Source: Paenibacillus sp. Root444D2 (lineage in GTDB: Bacteria; Bacillota; Bacilli; Paenibacillales; NBRC-103111). From it: a stretch of 64,000 nt of DNA. Below the pieces are notes generated by a model, which was not told the DNA's origin, searched no databases, and was given only the letters and a program-made list of their open reading frames with translations. Shown here one piece after another: positions 52,713 to 60,799 of this stretch. The DNA lies in contig NZ_LMEO01000050.1 of assembly GCF_001426375.1 (NCBI RefSeq), positions 811,178-875,177 of the forward strand. Reading direction: 5' to 3'. Position 1 is the stretch's first letter, and each line of letters starts with the position of its first letter. The position numbers and the translations under genes were made by a program.

Positions 52713-52724
52713 TCAAGGAAAAAT

Positions 52725-52772
52725 AAAGGGCAGTTCTCTCAGGTCACTAATGACCTTAAGAGACTGCCCTTT
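52725..52772. terminator. Bidirectional terminator
   Basis: AAAGGGCAGT pairs with CTGCCCTTT, with an inner CTCT/AGAG and AGGTC/GACCT stem. It lies between convergent genes. Confidence 0.85.
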
Positions 52773-52778
52773 GATCTG

Positions 52779-53405
52779 TTACATGTTAATCGTAACGGCT
52801 CCGAATCCTTCTTCTCCCCATAACAGTTCCAAGCGATCACCTTGATGTACAGGACCTACCCCTTCAGGAGTACCTGTGTAGATGATATCACCAGCACCTA
52901 AACCATAATGCTTTGCAATGTAATCAATAATGGTTTGTAGATCGAAGATCATATTACTGATGTTGCCGTTCTGCACAACTTGTCCATTCTGGCGAAGCTG
53001 AAAGTTCGATTCTGCCAGCTTTGAAGCTCCTGGAAATGGTCGGAATGAACTGATTGGCGCTGAATTCAGAAAGCCTTTGGCAGGCAGCCATGGCTGACCC
53101 TTCTTCTTAATGACGTTCTGAACATCCCGAAGTGTGAAGTCAATGCCAAGTGCATACTTGTCGACAATTTCATCCACTTGGATACCTTCTGTATAAGGCT
53201 TTGCGATATGTAGGATAAGCTCGGCTTCATAGTGAATCTCACCTTGATCACCAGGAAGTATCAATTCTCCCCCATTCATTGGGGCAAGTGCATGTGTCGG
53301 CTTGGTAAAAATCATAGGTTGATCGGGAACATCATTCCCCAGTTCAGCGGCATGTGCCCGGTAGTTGCGACCTACACAGTAAATATTGCGAACAGCTTCT
53401 GTCAT
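52779..53405 (-). CDS. Fumarylacetoacetate hydrolase-family protein
   Basis: A 208-residue FAH-fold enzyme. Metal ligands are visible in IHYEAELILHI and in the Asp of YALGIDFTLRD; the C-terminus has YTGTPEGVGPV. Members hydrolyse or decarboxylate 2-oxo compounds such as acylpyruvates or oxaloacetate. It starts 17 bp after the capA-like stop with GAGGAGC, so the two are likely one operon although their functions look unrelated. Confidence 0.85.
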   Translation of the reverse strand: MTEAVRNIYCVGRNYRAHAAELGNDVPDQPMIFTKPTHALAPMNGGELILPGDQGEIHYEAELILHIAKPYTEGIQVDEIVDKYALGIDFTLRDVQNVIKKKGQPWLPAKGFLNSAPISSFRPFPGASKLAESNFQLRQNGQVVQNGNISNMIFDLQTIIDYIAKHYGLGAGDIIYTGTPEGVGPVHQGDRLELLWGEEGFGAVTINM

Positions 53406-53422
53406 GTTGATTGCTCCTCATC

Positions 53423-54697
53423 TTATTTCTTGCTAACATTGCCTTGCGCGTCCACTTGAGCGCCAATTGAGATTTTACTCAAACGCTGAAAGAGCTTTGC
53501 GCCATCTTCCGTACTCATCGGAGTCGGCAGTGCTGCTTTGGTCAAAATTGGCACAAGGTGGATATCGCATTGTTTATCTTTTGAACACGCAGCCTCTAAA
53601 ATAACTGTCTCCCATGTCTTTGGGGTATCATTCGTTGTAAAAATGAAATTACCTAGACTATAAGCAATCCATTTGCCTTTATATTGCTCGAAGCCTTGTA
53701 AAACATGTGGATGACCGCCTACGATGAGATCAGCGCCGGCATCGATGTAGCGATGGGCCAGGTCTTTCTGATTCTTATCCGGATTATCGCTTCTTTCCAC
53801 TCCCCAATGGGTAACGACAACGACCAGATCAGCACTTTCTTTTGCTTTCTGAATGGCTTCGACCGGCAGCTTGTAGCTATACGTTTCAGCTACGCCGGCA
53901 TGGCCAGGACCTGCTTTCCATGAAGCCTCTGGAACGACACGGCTGAAGCCGAAGAAGGCAATCTTCACCCCCGCTTTTTCCACGATGACTGGTTGGTAAG
54001 CTTCTTCCAAATCTTTGCCCGCTCCAACTCGCTTAACGCCCTCTTGATCTAGGGCATCCATCGTGTCCAGCAAACCTTCTGTCCCATAATCCATCACGTG
54101 GTTATTCGCTAGATTAACGAGATCAATCCCAGAAGCTTTCAGGGCAGGCAACGCCATCGGTGAAGAACGGTAGACGTAATCCTTATTTTGAACTGTGCCT
54201 CTAGTTGTTATGGGTGTTTCTAAATTAGCAATCGTATAATCGGGCTTGCTCAGAAAGTCTTTTACATTCGTATAAGGGTAATCATAGCCTTTTTGCTTTA
54301 AAATATCTTCCACTTTGGAGGCCATCAACACATCACCCACAAAAGTTAACTTCACTTGCCCGCCACTGCTCGTGGGCTCACTCGATGCGATAGGAGGAGG
54401 AGTCGGGATAACGGCTTTTACCGTAGACTCTGGGCTAGGCTTCGCACTAGCTGTGCTAGCACTGCTCGCTGTATTCGTTGGTTTGGTTGGAACAGGCGAA
54501 ACACTAGCCACTGGTGAGGATGCTGAATCTTGCTCTTCTGCTGATTTACTGTTCGATGTCCAATAGGAAGCGCCTATGCCAATAGCAAAACAGGCTGCTG
54601 CGGCAAGCGTGAGTCCCCCAATTACCTTAAGCGGGGTCTTCTTGCTCGTAGAGCGTTCTTTTTTCGGTTTACGGTGACGATCTTGTCTGGATTCCAA
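53423..54697 (-). CDS. CapA/PgsA-like metallophosphatase-fold protein
   Basis: A 424-residue membrane-anchored protein. It has a basic start, one helix (about 24-46), a Ser/Thr/Pro-rich linker to about residue 110 and a PGA_cap domain with FVGDVLMAS, NLETPIT, NLANNHVMDYG and GGHPHVLQGFE metal motifs. Family members take part in poly-gamma-glutamate synthesis, but capB/capC are absent here, so the role is more likely in envelope polymer or phosphoester metabolism. A possible TTG or ATG start lies at 54697. Confidence 0.83.
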   Translation of the reverse strand: MESRQDRHRKPKKERSTSKKTPLKVIGGLTLAAAACFAIGIGASYWTSNSKSAEEQDSASSPVASVSPVPTKPTNTASSASTASAKPSPESTVKAVIPTPPPIASSEPTSSGGQVKLTFVGDVLMASKVEDILKQKGYDYPYTNVKDFLSKPDYTIANLETPITTRGTVQNKDYVYRSSPMALPALKASGIDLVNLANNHVMDYGTEGLLDTMDALDQEGVKRVGAGKDLEEAYQPVIVEKAGVKIAFFGFSRVVPEASWKAGPGHAGVAETYSYKLPVEAIQKAKESADLVVVVTHWGVERSDNPDKNQKDLAHRYIDAGADLIVGGHPHVLQGFEQYKGKWIAYSLGNFIFTTNDTPKTWETVILEAACSKDKQCDIHLVPILTKAALPTPMSTEDGAKLFQRLSKISIGAQVDAQGNVSKK

Positions 54698-54851
54698 TCA
54701 AAACATTCCCCTTTCCCCCTACAAATTATAGCAGAAGAAACCCTCATTGGGTAATAGTAAGAGACTCTCATTTTCAGATTCATAATCCTTGTGGTATAAC
54801 TGAAACATAATTAAGTTCATTTGAGTTTATCAGAGAAAGGGAACGAAAACG

Positions 54852-55625
54852 TTGGAGAAAATCGCAATCATATCGGATATTCATGGTAATTTGCCCGCAC
54901 TGGAAGCTGTGCTTTTAGATATTGAACGCCGAGGCATTAAACGCATTATATGTTTGGGCGACCTAGTAGGTAAAGGGCCTGATTCCGCTGCTGTCGTTGA
55001 CCGTATCAAGGAGGTATGTGAATCCGTTGTTCAAGGAAACTGGGATTTGGGGATTACCCTTCCACAGGAACAGCCAGCCGGATTGTGGCATCAGCACCAG
55101 CTTGGTGAGGATAGGCTTGCTTATCTGGAACAGCTGCCTTTCTCCGTTGATTTGAATGTAAGCGGCAAATTGTTCCGACTGTTCCACGCTTCTGCGCAAA
55201 GTGTCTATCATAGAGTGAAACGTAAAGCATCTAAACAAGAACGTCTTGCAATGTTTCAAAATACGGAGCTGACAGGTGCGTCGCCGGATGGGAAACAGCC
55301 TGATATCGTCGGCTACGGAGACATTCATATTCCCTATCTTATAACGATCAAAAACCCATCGGAGAAACGCTCTGTGAAGCACGCAAGCAGCGGTCTGATG
55401 CTCTTCAATGTTGGTAGTGTAGGAACGCCCTATGACGGCATACCGCAAGCCTGCTACTGCGTTTTGGAAGGGGAAACCGACGACAATGTGCAAGCTGGAT
55501 TTGCGATTCAATTCGTACGCGTTCCTTATGATATTGAACGTGCTGTTCGCTTGGCTTACGACGCGCAAATGCCGGAAAGTCAACGATATGAACTAGAGAT
55601 TACTACAGGACTGGTTCATAAATGA
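54852..55625 (+). CDS. Calcineurin-like metallophosphoesterase
   Basis: A 257-residue enzyme of the YfcE/MJ0936-like group. Metal motifs are ISDIHGN (about residues 7-13), CLGDLVGKGPD, VQGNWD, GYGDIHIPY and the NVGSVGTPYDG end. It probably cleaves small phosphodiesters or nucleotides; the substrate is unknown. TTG start with AAAGGGAA upstream. Confidence 0.85.
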   Translation: MEKIAIISDIHGNLPALEAVLLDIERRGIKRIICLGDLVGKGPDSAAVVDRIKEVCESVVQGNWDLGITLPQEQPAGLWHQHQLGEDRLAYLEQLPFSVDLNVSGKLFRLFHASAQSVYHRVKRKASKQERLAMFQNTELTGASPDGKQPDIVGYGDIHIPYLITIKNPSEKRSVKHASSGLMLFNVGSVGTPYDGIPQACYCVLEGETDDNVQAGFAIQFVRVPYDIERAVRLAYDAQMPESQRYELEITTGLVHK

Positions 55626-55702
55626 AGAGTGAGAAATAATCATGGGAATTTCTTCCACAATATGATAATATAGGCGTATCATTGAAAGTGAGGATGCCAT
55701 CC

Positions 55703-55921
55703 ATGAGGCTGAACTGGCGTAAAATTGTTTTGATCGTCGTATGTGCAGAGTTATTATTTATCTATTGGAACGGCATCAGTGCTATTTCTTTCAAGAAGCA
55801 AGAAGTCACTCACCCTAGTACCACATCACAATCGGTGCCTCCGTTAACGCAAATAAAACCAATTACTCCTGGCAAATTAAGCGAGTCTAACTTCCATATA
55901 TCAAATCAGAAAGCATCTTAA
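55703..55921 (+). CDS. Small single-pass membrane protein
   Basis: A 72-residue protein with one N-terminal helix (KIVLIVVCAELLFIYWNGI) and an extracytoplasmic Ser/Thr/Pro-rich tail. ATG 55703 has GTGAGG at 9 bp; the frame is open from a TTG at 55682. I do not recognise a family. Confidence 0.55.
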   Translation: MRLNWRKIVLIVVCAELLFIYWNGISAISFKKQEVTHPSTTSQSVPPLTQIKPITPGKLSESNFHISNQKAS

Positions 55922-55991
55922 AGTTAAATAAGGGATTAGCTTCGATTACCTCAAACCACAAAATATATCATTTTTATATGTCAATGAAGAG

Positions 55992-56149
55992 GAGCTGTCC
56001 CAGAAGTCAATTTATGATTTTTGAGCCCCACTTAGAATCAGCTTCATATGTAAAAAGCACCTCCATCTCCCACTTTAGTAGTGGAATTGGAGGTGCTTTT
56101 GTTTAAATTTCGGACATGCTCGAGCAAACGAGCACTTTTGGGACAGCCC
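55992..56149. mobile_element. Small element with IS-like terminal inverted repeats
   Basis: The ends GAGCTGTCCCAGAAGTC (55992-56008) and GCACTTTTGGGACAGCCC (56132-56149) are imperfect inverted repeats in the GGCTGTCCCAAAAGT form that closes several Gram-positive insertion sequence families. The interior of about 120 bp has no coding capacity but holds a strong hairpin (AAGCACCTCCA with TGGAGGTGCTT, about 56057-56100). It looks like a MITE or the collapsed remains of an IS. No target duplication was recognised. Confidence 0.55.
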
Positions 56150-56287
56150 TTATTGCGTACAAAGAGAAGTTATAGAGATTATACGCCGTGCGTCAATCTA
56201 CATGGATATGTCTTAAATCGAAATCCCCCGTCATTTATGCTCTCTTTGAGGTTCCGAATGAATGAATTAATATTCGCGATTGAATGA

Positions 56288-56473
56288 TGTTGTAGAAAGT
56301 ACAACAATTGCTGCCTAAATCTCGCCGTACTCCCTTCGTTGTTGCATCATGTACAACAATTTGGTCCTATACAGGCCATTTCGCAACAAATGAGCTCGAA
56401 ATGATGTGCAGACTGCAACTTCAAGTTGCAAAGTAGCCTTGAAGCGTGTGAATTGTTGTAGAAAATACAACAA
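56288..56473. repeat. Palindromic intergenic repeats (TTGTTGTA family)
   Basis: Three copies of TTGTTGTA-n4/5-TACAACAA-type palindromes occur at 56288-56307, 56339-56359 and 56453-56473, and a perfect TGCAACTTCAAGTTGCA lies between (56414-56430). The outer two copies differ at one or two positions. No ORF is present. The set may be a dispersed repeat, an RNA with several hairpins, or protein-binding sites. The remaining stretches (55922-55991, 56150-56287 and 56474-56552) show nothing I can support. Confidence 0.6.
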
Positions 56474-56552
56474 TGGTAACCTTTAAAGCCCCATCTACCC
56501 TCACGAAATAACATAGTGAGGAGGCATAATGAATCAAACGACAGACTCGGTG

Positions 56553-57188
56553 TTACTTCACTCGTGCTAAAGCCAAGCCATCATAGGCCGGGAGAATGGT
56601 ACTTTCCAAACGCGGATCCGTAGCGATCAGCTGGTTAAAAGTACGCATCGCCTGAACCGAGGCTTTGGTTTGGTTCGCGTCGACGACTTTTCCTCGCATT
56701 AGCGTGTTATCCCCTGCAATAATGGCTCCAGGGTTTGCCAGTTTAATTGCCAGCTCCAAATAATTTGGATAATTCACCTTGTCCGCATCAATAAAAAAGA
56801 AATCAAACCGCTCTCCCTGCTCCAGAAGCTCATTCAGATGAATGAGTGCTTCGCCAATCCGGTACTCAACGAGCTGGCCAAGGCCCGCTTCGGTCACATT
56901 TTGCTTGGCTACATCAGCAAATTCTTGTTTTAACTCGAGGGAAATCAGCTTGCCGCCTTCTCTTAAGCCTCTCGCCAAACAAATCCCGCTATAACCGCCC
57001 AAAGCACCTATTTCCAATACCTTCGTTGCGCCAATCATCGTGACCAGCATAGTAAGCAATCTGCCGTACCCAGGTGCAATCGATATTTCCGGCATATTCT
57101 GGGTGCGTATGATTTCCTTAACCCGCTCTAGAACTTTATCTTCTTCGTATAAACCCTCCATATAGCTCTCAGCTGTTATGGTTTCCAT
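56553..57188 (-). CDS. O-methyltransferase (CCoAOMT-like)
   Basis: A 211-residue SAM-dependent enzyme. Motif I is VLEIGALGGYSGICLARGL (about residue 55), with FFIDADKVNYPNY and the metal-binding DNTLMRGKVVD. It belongs to the caffeoyl-CoA O-methyltransferase-like family of Mg-dependent catechol or tRNA-hydroxyuridine (TrmR) methyltransferases. The gap before it holds only repeats. AAGGAGG precedes the ATG. Confidence 0.85.
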   Translation of the reverse strand: METITAESYMEGLYEEDKVLERVKEIIRTQNMPEISIAPGYGRLLTMLVTMIGATKVLEIGALGGYSGICLARGLREGGKLISLELKQEFADVAKQNVTEAGLGQLVEYRIGEALIHLNELLEQGERFDFFFIDADKVNYPNYLELAIKLANPGAIIAGDNTLMRGKVVDANQTKASVQAMRTFNQLIATDPRLESTILPAYDGLALARVK

Positions 57189-57324
57189 GTTTTATCCTCC
57201 TTAGAAAAGCATCAAAGCATCCACTTTGCGTTGTTTCGTTTGTAAGTGTAACCTATTTGTCCTATACTTGTTAATTGTATGAGTTTTATGAGCGATGCAC
57301 AACCCGGATGGAAGGAATCTAAAC

Positions 57325-58476
57325 ATGCCACAACAAATTGAACTAATCGCAACTTGCCCAATGGGACTTGAGGCCATCGTTGCTCGTGAAATCCGTGATC
57401 TTGGCTACAACGAGGTGACTGTCGAGAATGGGCGTGTCCGTTTTCTCGGCGACGAGCTGGCCATCTGCCGCACCAATCTTTGGCTCAGAACCGCCGATCG
57501 CATCTTGGTACACATGGGCCAATTTAAGGCCCTCACTTTCGATGAGCTTTTCGAAGGTACCAAAGCGCTTGCTTGGCCGGACTGGATTCCGAACGATGCC
57601 GAATTCCCTGTGGAAGGGCGTTCCCATAAGTCACAATTATCTAGCGTTCCCGCTTGCCAAGGCATCGTGAAGAAAGCCGTCGTGGAGAAGCTGAAGCTTC
57701 GCTACGGAACGGAGTGGTTCCCTGAGAACGGGGCACGCTACGTGATCGAAGTCGCACTCCTGAACGATATCGCAACGCTAACGATCGACACGACCGGCGC
57801 CAGCCTGCACAAGCGCGGCTACCGCAAGCTCGTGACCGAAGCTCCGCTCAAGGAGACCATGGCGGCTGCGATGATCCTCCTGAGCCGCTGGAAGGTCGAC
57901 AGACCGCTCTACGACCCGTTCTGCGGGTCTGGAACGATTCCGATCGAGGCTGCTATGATCGGATGGAATATCGCGCCAGGACTGCGGCGCAGCTTCCCTA
58001 GCGAGGCGTGGGGCAATATCCCCCGCAAGCTGTGGGACAAGGCTCGCGACGAGGCCTTCGACGCGGTTAAAGATGATGTTCCGCTGAACATCATCGGCAG
58101 TGACATTGATCCCTCTGCCATCGAAGTGGCAGAGGCTGCCGCGAAGGCCGCTGGCTTGACGAAGCAGTTCAAGCTGCTCGTGGAACCAGTAGCCAAAGCC
58201 CGCCCGCGCGGCGACTATGGCTGCTTGATCACCAACCCTCCCTATGGAGAGCGGCTTGGTGAAGCGCAAGATGTTGAGGTGGCGCTGCGCCAGCTCGGAG
58301 CACTCACCGCTCCCATGCCGTCATGGAGCATGTTCATCCTAAGCCCGAGCACACAGCTCGAGCACTATATGAACCGCCGCGCAGATAAGAAGCGCAAACT
58401 ATTTAATGGACGGATCGAGTGTAACCTGTTCCAATATCTAGGACCCTTACCTCCGCGCAGACAATCAGACAAATAA
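57325..58476 (+). CDS. THUMP-domain N2-guanine RNA methyltransferase (RlmL/YpsC-like)
   Basis: A 383-residue 23S rRNA methyltransferase-like protein. It has an N-terminal ferredoxin-like and THUMP region (to about 155) followed by a Rossmann methyltransferase domain with DPFCGSGTIPIEAAMIG and the catalytic NPPYGERLG. Length suits Bacillus YpsC. ATG 57325 has GGAAGGAA upstream; an in-frame ATG at 57295 is worse placed. Part of the gene (about 57690-58340) is much richer in G and C than its ends. Confidence 0.88.
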   Translation: MPQQIELIATCPMGLEAIVAREIRDLGYNEVTVENGRVRFLGDELAICRTNLWLRTADRILVHMGQFKALTFDELFEGTKALAWPDWIPNDAEFPVEGRSHKSQLSSVPACQGIVKKAVVEKLKLRYGTEWFPENGARYVIEVALLNDIATLTIDTTGASLHKRGYRKLVTEAPLKETMAAAMILLSRWKVDRPLYDPFCGSGTIPIEAAMIGWNIAPGLRRSFPSEAWGNIPRKLWDKARDEAFDAVKDDVPLNIIGSDIDPSAIEVAEAAAKAAGLTKQFKLLVEPVAKARPRGDYGCLITNPPYGERLGEAQDVEVALRQLGALTAPMPSWSMFILSPSTQLEHYMNRRADKKRKLFNGRIECNLFQYLGPLPPRRQSDK

Positions 58477-58486
58477 AATAAAAATC

Positions 58487-58558
58487 CCTCATCCGCTCAT
58501 CCGACCTAACTGCATGCATGCAGCGGTCAGACCAAGCTAGTGAGGGATTTTATTTTAT
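58487..58558. terminator. Large bidirectional terminator
   Basis: AAAATCCCTCA (58487-58497) pairs with TGAGGGATTTT. A nested hairpin in between pairs GACC with GGTC around the perfect CTGCATGCATGCAG (58510-58523). Confidence 0.78.
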
Positions 58559-58678
58559 AAACAAAAACCAAATCAATAACGCCCATATGGGAATGGACAC
58601 AAGAATACTCCATAGGCAGCCCTTGGCAAACCGCAGCTTCGGCTCCTGTTCTGTCCTTTCTTGGCGATCATTTTGCAT
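58550..58678 (-). CDS. Small single-pass membrane protein coupled to the VOC gene
   Basis: A 42-residue protein: a charged N-terminus (MQNDRQERTEQEPKLRF) and one hydrophobic helix near the C-terminus (about residues 22-41). Its ATG lies inside the last codons of the VOC gene (11-bp overlap) with GGTGGAAC upstream, a layout typical of translational coupling. The 3' end is inside the terminator stem. Unknown function. Confidence 0.55.
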   Translation of the reverse strand: MQNDRQERTEQEPKLRFAKGCLWSILVSIPIWALLIWFLFIK

Positions 58679-59063
58679 GTTCCACCAACTCCAAGGGCAG
58701 TCCATCCGGATCTGCAAAGAAAGTATAGCGGTCACCAGTAATGGGATCAACCCGTACCGGTTCTACCGCAATCCCCTTGCTTTCAAGTTCTTTAACGCTT
58801 TCGTCCATATTCAGAACGACAAAAGCCAAATGCCTAAGACCCCTTGCCTCAGGCTGGTTAACTCGCAGCGGAGGGTTCGGAAATGAAAACAACTCGATCT
58901 GCTGTTCGGTCTGACCGATGCGCAAATCCAACTTATAGGAGTCACGTTCTGCACGATACGTTTCGTGTATGACCGTTAATCCAAGTAAATCGACATAGAA
59001 GTGTTTGGATCGCTCATAATTTGAGCTAATAATTGCCACATGATGAATTTGTGCTAACTCCAC
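58668..59063 (-). CDS. VOC/glyoxalase-family protein
   Basis: A 131-residue vicinal oxygen chelate protein. Metal-type positions appear in IHHVAIISS, GLRHLAFVV and the final LPLELVEH. It resembles the SMU1112c/YaeR-like lactoylglutathione-lyase-related group; substrate unknown. GTG 59063 follows GGGGGGAATGG and gives the usual short N-terminus; the frame is open further up without a ribosome binding site. Confidence 0.82.
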   Translation of the reverse strand: MELAQIHHVAIISSNYERSKHFYVDLLGLTVIHETYRAERDSYKLDLRIGQTEQQIELFSFPNPPLRVNQPEARGLRHLAFVVLNMDESVKELESKGIAVEPVRVDPITGDRYTFFADPDGLPLELVEHAK

Positions 59064-59139
59064 TCCATTCCCCCCTGTCCCCATTTCGTGAAAAACCGCA
59101 TTCCGGGAACTCCCCGTCCTGCGGTCCGTTTCATTCATT

Positions 59140-60054
59140 TTATCCGTCTGTTCTCATCGTTTCAACAATTTTCTTCAAAACTTCCTCAGCGTCCAAATAG
59201 TCAACTTGGCAAGTACCAGCTGCATGATGACCGCCTCCACCATTTTGAAGCATCAAGTTGCCAATATTCGTTTTCGACGAGCGATTCACAATGCTATGTC
59301 CACAAGCAAAGACGCAGTTTTGTTTGTTTCGGCCATCGACAACCCAAATCGAGATATTTTGCTCTGGATAAAGGGCATATACCATGAAACGGTTCCCTGG
59401 ATAGATGGTTTTCACATCGCGAAGGTCAGTAATAATCACATTGCCTTCCGTCCGTGTATAGGTTTGAAGCATATCACGATATAAGGCATCTAGTTCAAAA
59501 TATCGCGCCACACGCTCTTTCACATCCGGCAATTCCATAATCTCATGAACGGACATCGTTGCACAGTGCTCCACAAGGTCTTCCATCAATTGATAGTTAC
59601 TGATCCGATAATCGCGATAACGCCCTAAACCCGTTCGAGCATCCATGATAAAAGATAATAAATCCCATCCGCTTGGATTCAAAATATCTTCCTTGCTGAA
59701 CTGCGCCGAATCCGCTTTATCCACCCCGCGCATAATATCATCGATGTCTCCGAAGGTCTCACGCCCTCCATAGTAATCATAAACAACACGTGCCGCACTT
59801 GGCGCGATTCGGGTTTCCCCTTTGAATTCAACCTTTTCGCCCATCCGCTCAAGTTCACTGGAATGATGATCGAACCACAAGCCACAACCCGCTACATAAG
59901 GGACATTGGCCAAAATATCGTTTTCCGAAACCTCTATCAAACCGTCCTGCATATCTTTGGGATGGACGAATTTCATTTCATCCACCATGTTTAGCTTTTT
60001 GAAAAGCATCGCGCATACTAAACCATCAAAATCCGAACGTGTGATTAATCTCAT
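59140..60054 (-). CDS. DHH-family phosphoesterase
   Basis: A 304-residue enzyme of the DHH/DHHA1 superfamily. It has SDFDGLVCAML near the start, the DHH motif WFDHHSSE and the DHHA1-like GGGGHHAAGTCQVD at the end. Relatives include nano-RNase/pAp phosphatase and exopolyphosphatase-like proteins. Length fits the exopolyphosphatase-like group, but the substrate is open. ATG 60054 has AGGGGGA upstream. Confidence 0.83.
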   Translation of the reverse strand: MRLITRSDFDGLVCAMLFKKLNMVDEMKFVHPKDMQDGLIEVSENDILANVPYVAGCGLWFDHHSSELERMGEKVEFKGETRIAPSAARVVYDYYGGRETFGDIDDIMRGVDKADSAQFSKEDILNPSGWDLLSFIMDARTGLGRYRDYRISNYQLMEDLVEHCATMSVHEIMELPDVKERVARYFELDALYRDMLQTYTRTEGNVIITDLRDVKTIYPGNRFMVYALYPEQNISIWVVDGRNKQNCVFACGHSIVNRSSKTNIGNLMLQNGGGGHHAAGTCQVDYLDAEEVLKKIVETMRTDG

Positions 60055-60178
60055 GCTATGTATCCCCCTAATCATAGTTCCTAAGCACTACTTAAATCTC
60101 TGACATTCATTATATCAGCTAGTGTCAATTTGTGACAATGATTTTGTCTTTATAAATCCCTTCAACTGGCAATAAAAA

Positions 60179-60208
60179 AACGGTACGCCTAGATAGGCTG
60201 TACCGTTC
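60179..60208 (-). terminator. Terminator of the 101-residue gene
   Basis: AACGGTACGCCTA pairs with AGGCTGTACCGTT around gat, followed on the minus strand by seven T. It overlaps the last codons of the gene. Confidence 0.82.
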
Positions 60209-60494
60209 TTAATTTGGTTGATAAACATTGATAAAGCCTTGTCAAAAATGCCTCAATTTGCGACATCGGCGGCATTTTTACAGAAAGTTTAACTTCGCCC
60301 TTCCAGTAGAAAATCAAGATGCTATTGTTTCTCCCATGAAACATTTCAACATCCCAACAAGCTTCATTTAACGCGTATTCTTCCCGATTAATCATGAGCT
60401 TTGGTCCATCCGAGGAAGGCACCAAACGGGCAACATGATTACCACATAGCGAAGTCACTTTTTGTTCTTCTTGTAGTATTCCTTCAGACTGCAT
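60189..60494 (-). CDS. Protein of unknown function under a c-di-GMP riboswitch
   Basis: A 101-residue soluble protein without a signal or membrane helix. The middle (PKLMINREEYALNEACWDVEMF and ILIFYWKGEVKLSVKM) alternates beta strands and looks like a small beta-rich fold; the C-terminal third is helical. AGGAGGATC at a good distance precedes the ATG, and a dedicated riboswitch and terminator frame the gene. I do not recognise a family. Its control suggests a task in the motile/sessile switch or in envelope adhesion. Confidence 0.72.
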   Translation of the reverse strand: MQSEGILQEEQKVTSLCGNHVARLVPSSDGPKLMINREEYALNEACWDVEMFHGRNNSILIFYWKGEVKLSVKMPPMSQIEAFLTRLYQCLSTKLRTVQPI

Positions 60495-60541
60495 GCTGCT
60501 GGATCCTCCTTTTATTTGTACATAAATTTGTTATGACAGAG

Positions 60542-60700
60542 AAAAACCCCACCATAGTGAACCGATCGGAGGGGTTCTGATGTTGATACCCAATCGTTCG
60601 GCGGCTGGCTGGCTGCGTGTCCGGTTGCAGGACAAGGAAGCCCCTTTAGCTTTGCGTCACTGGCTTTCACCAGCTTTGCCTTTGTCGAGATGTCTTACAG
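60542..60700 (-). promoter_or_regulatory. Cyclic di-GMP-I (GEMM-I) riboswitch with terminator
   Basis: On the minus strand the aptamer (about 60598-60690) shows the GEMM hallmarks. GGCAAAG is followed by a CTGG/CCAG helix with a GAAA-type loop, then GACGCAAAGC and the P3 arm (GGCT with AGCC, and inside it GTCC with GGAC). A terminator follows: AACCCCTCC with GGTGGGGTT and a T-run (60542-60578). It precedes the 101-residue gene by about 47 bp. Whether ligand promotes or prevents termination cannot be decided by eye. Confidence 0.85.
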
Positions 60701-60799
60701 AATGAATGAGTGTTACGAATAATAAATACTATACTCTCAAGGATACGGGAAGTTGTATCTAAATCGAATAGTTCCTAAGAACTAATTTTGCATTATTTT

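Noticed and set aside
53423..54697. A poly-gamma-glutamate capsule locus
   Set aside because: Only a CapA-like protein is present; capB and capC are absent from both sides.
54963..55583. 206-codon minus-strand ORF opposite the metallophosphoesterase gene
   Set aside because: The plus-strand gene has clear motifs over the same region; the antisense frame has no start signal and no recognisable domain.
56288..56473. Short repeats that could suggest a CRISPR array
   Set aside because: The repeats are palindromes with uneven spacing and only three copies, and no cas gene is in the window.
57778..58269. 163-codon minus-strand ORF opposite the RNA methyltransferase gene
   Set aside because: It sits in the GC-rich part of a gene with intact catalytic motifs on the other strand and has no start signal.
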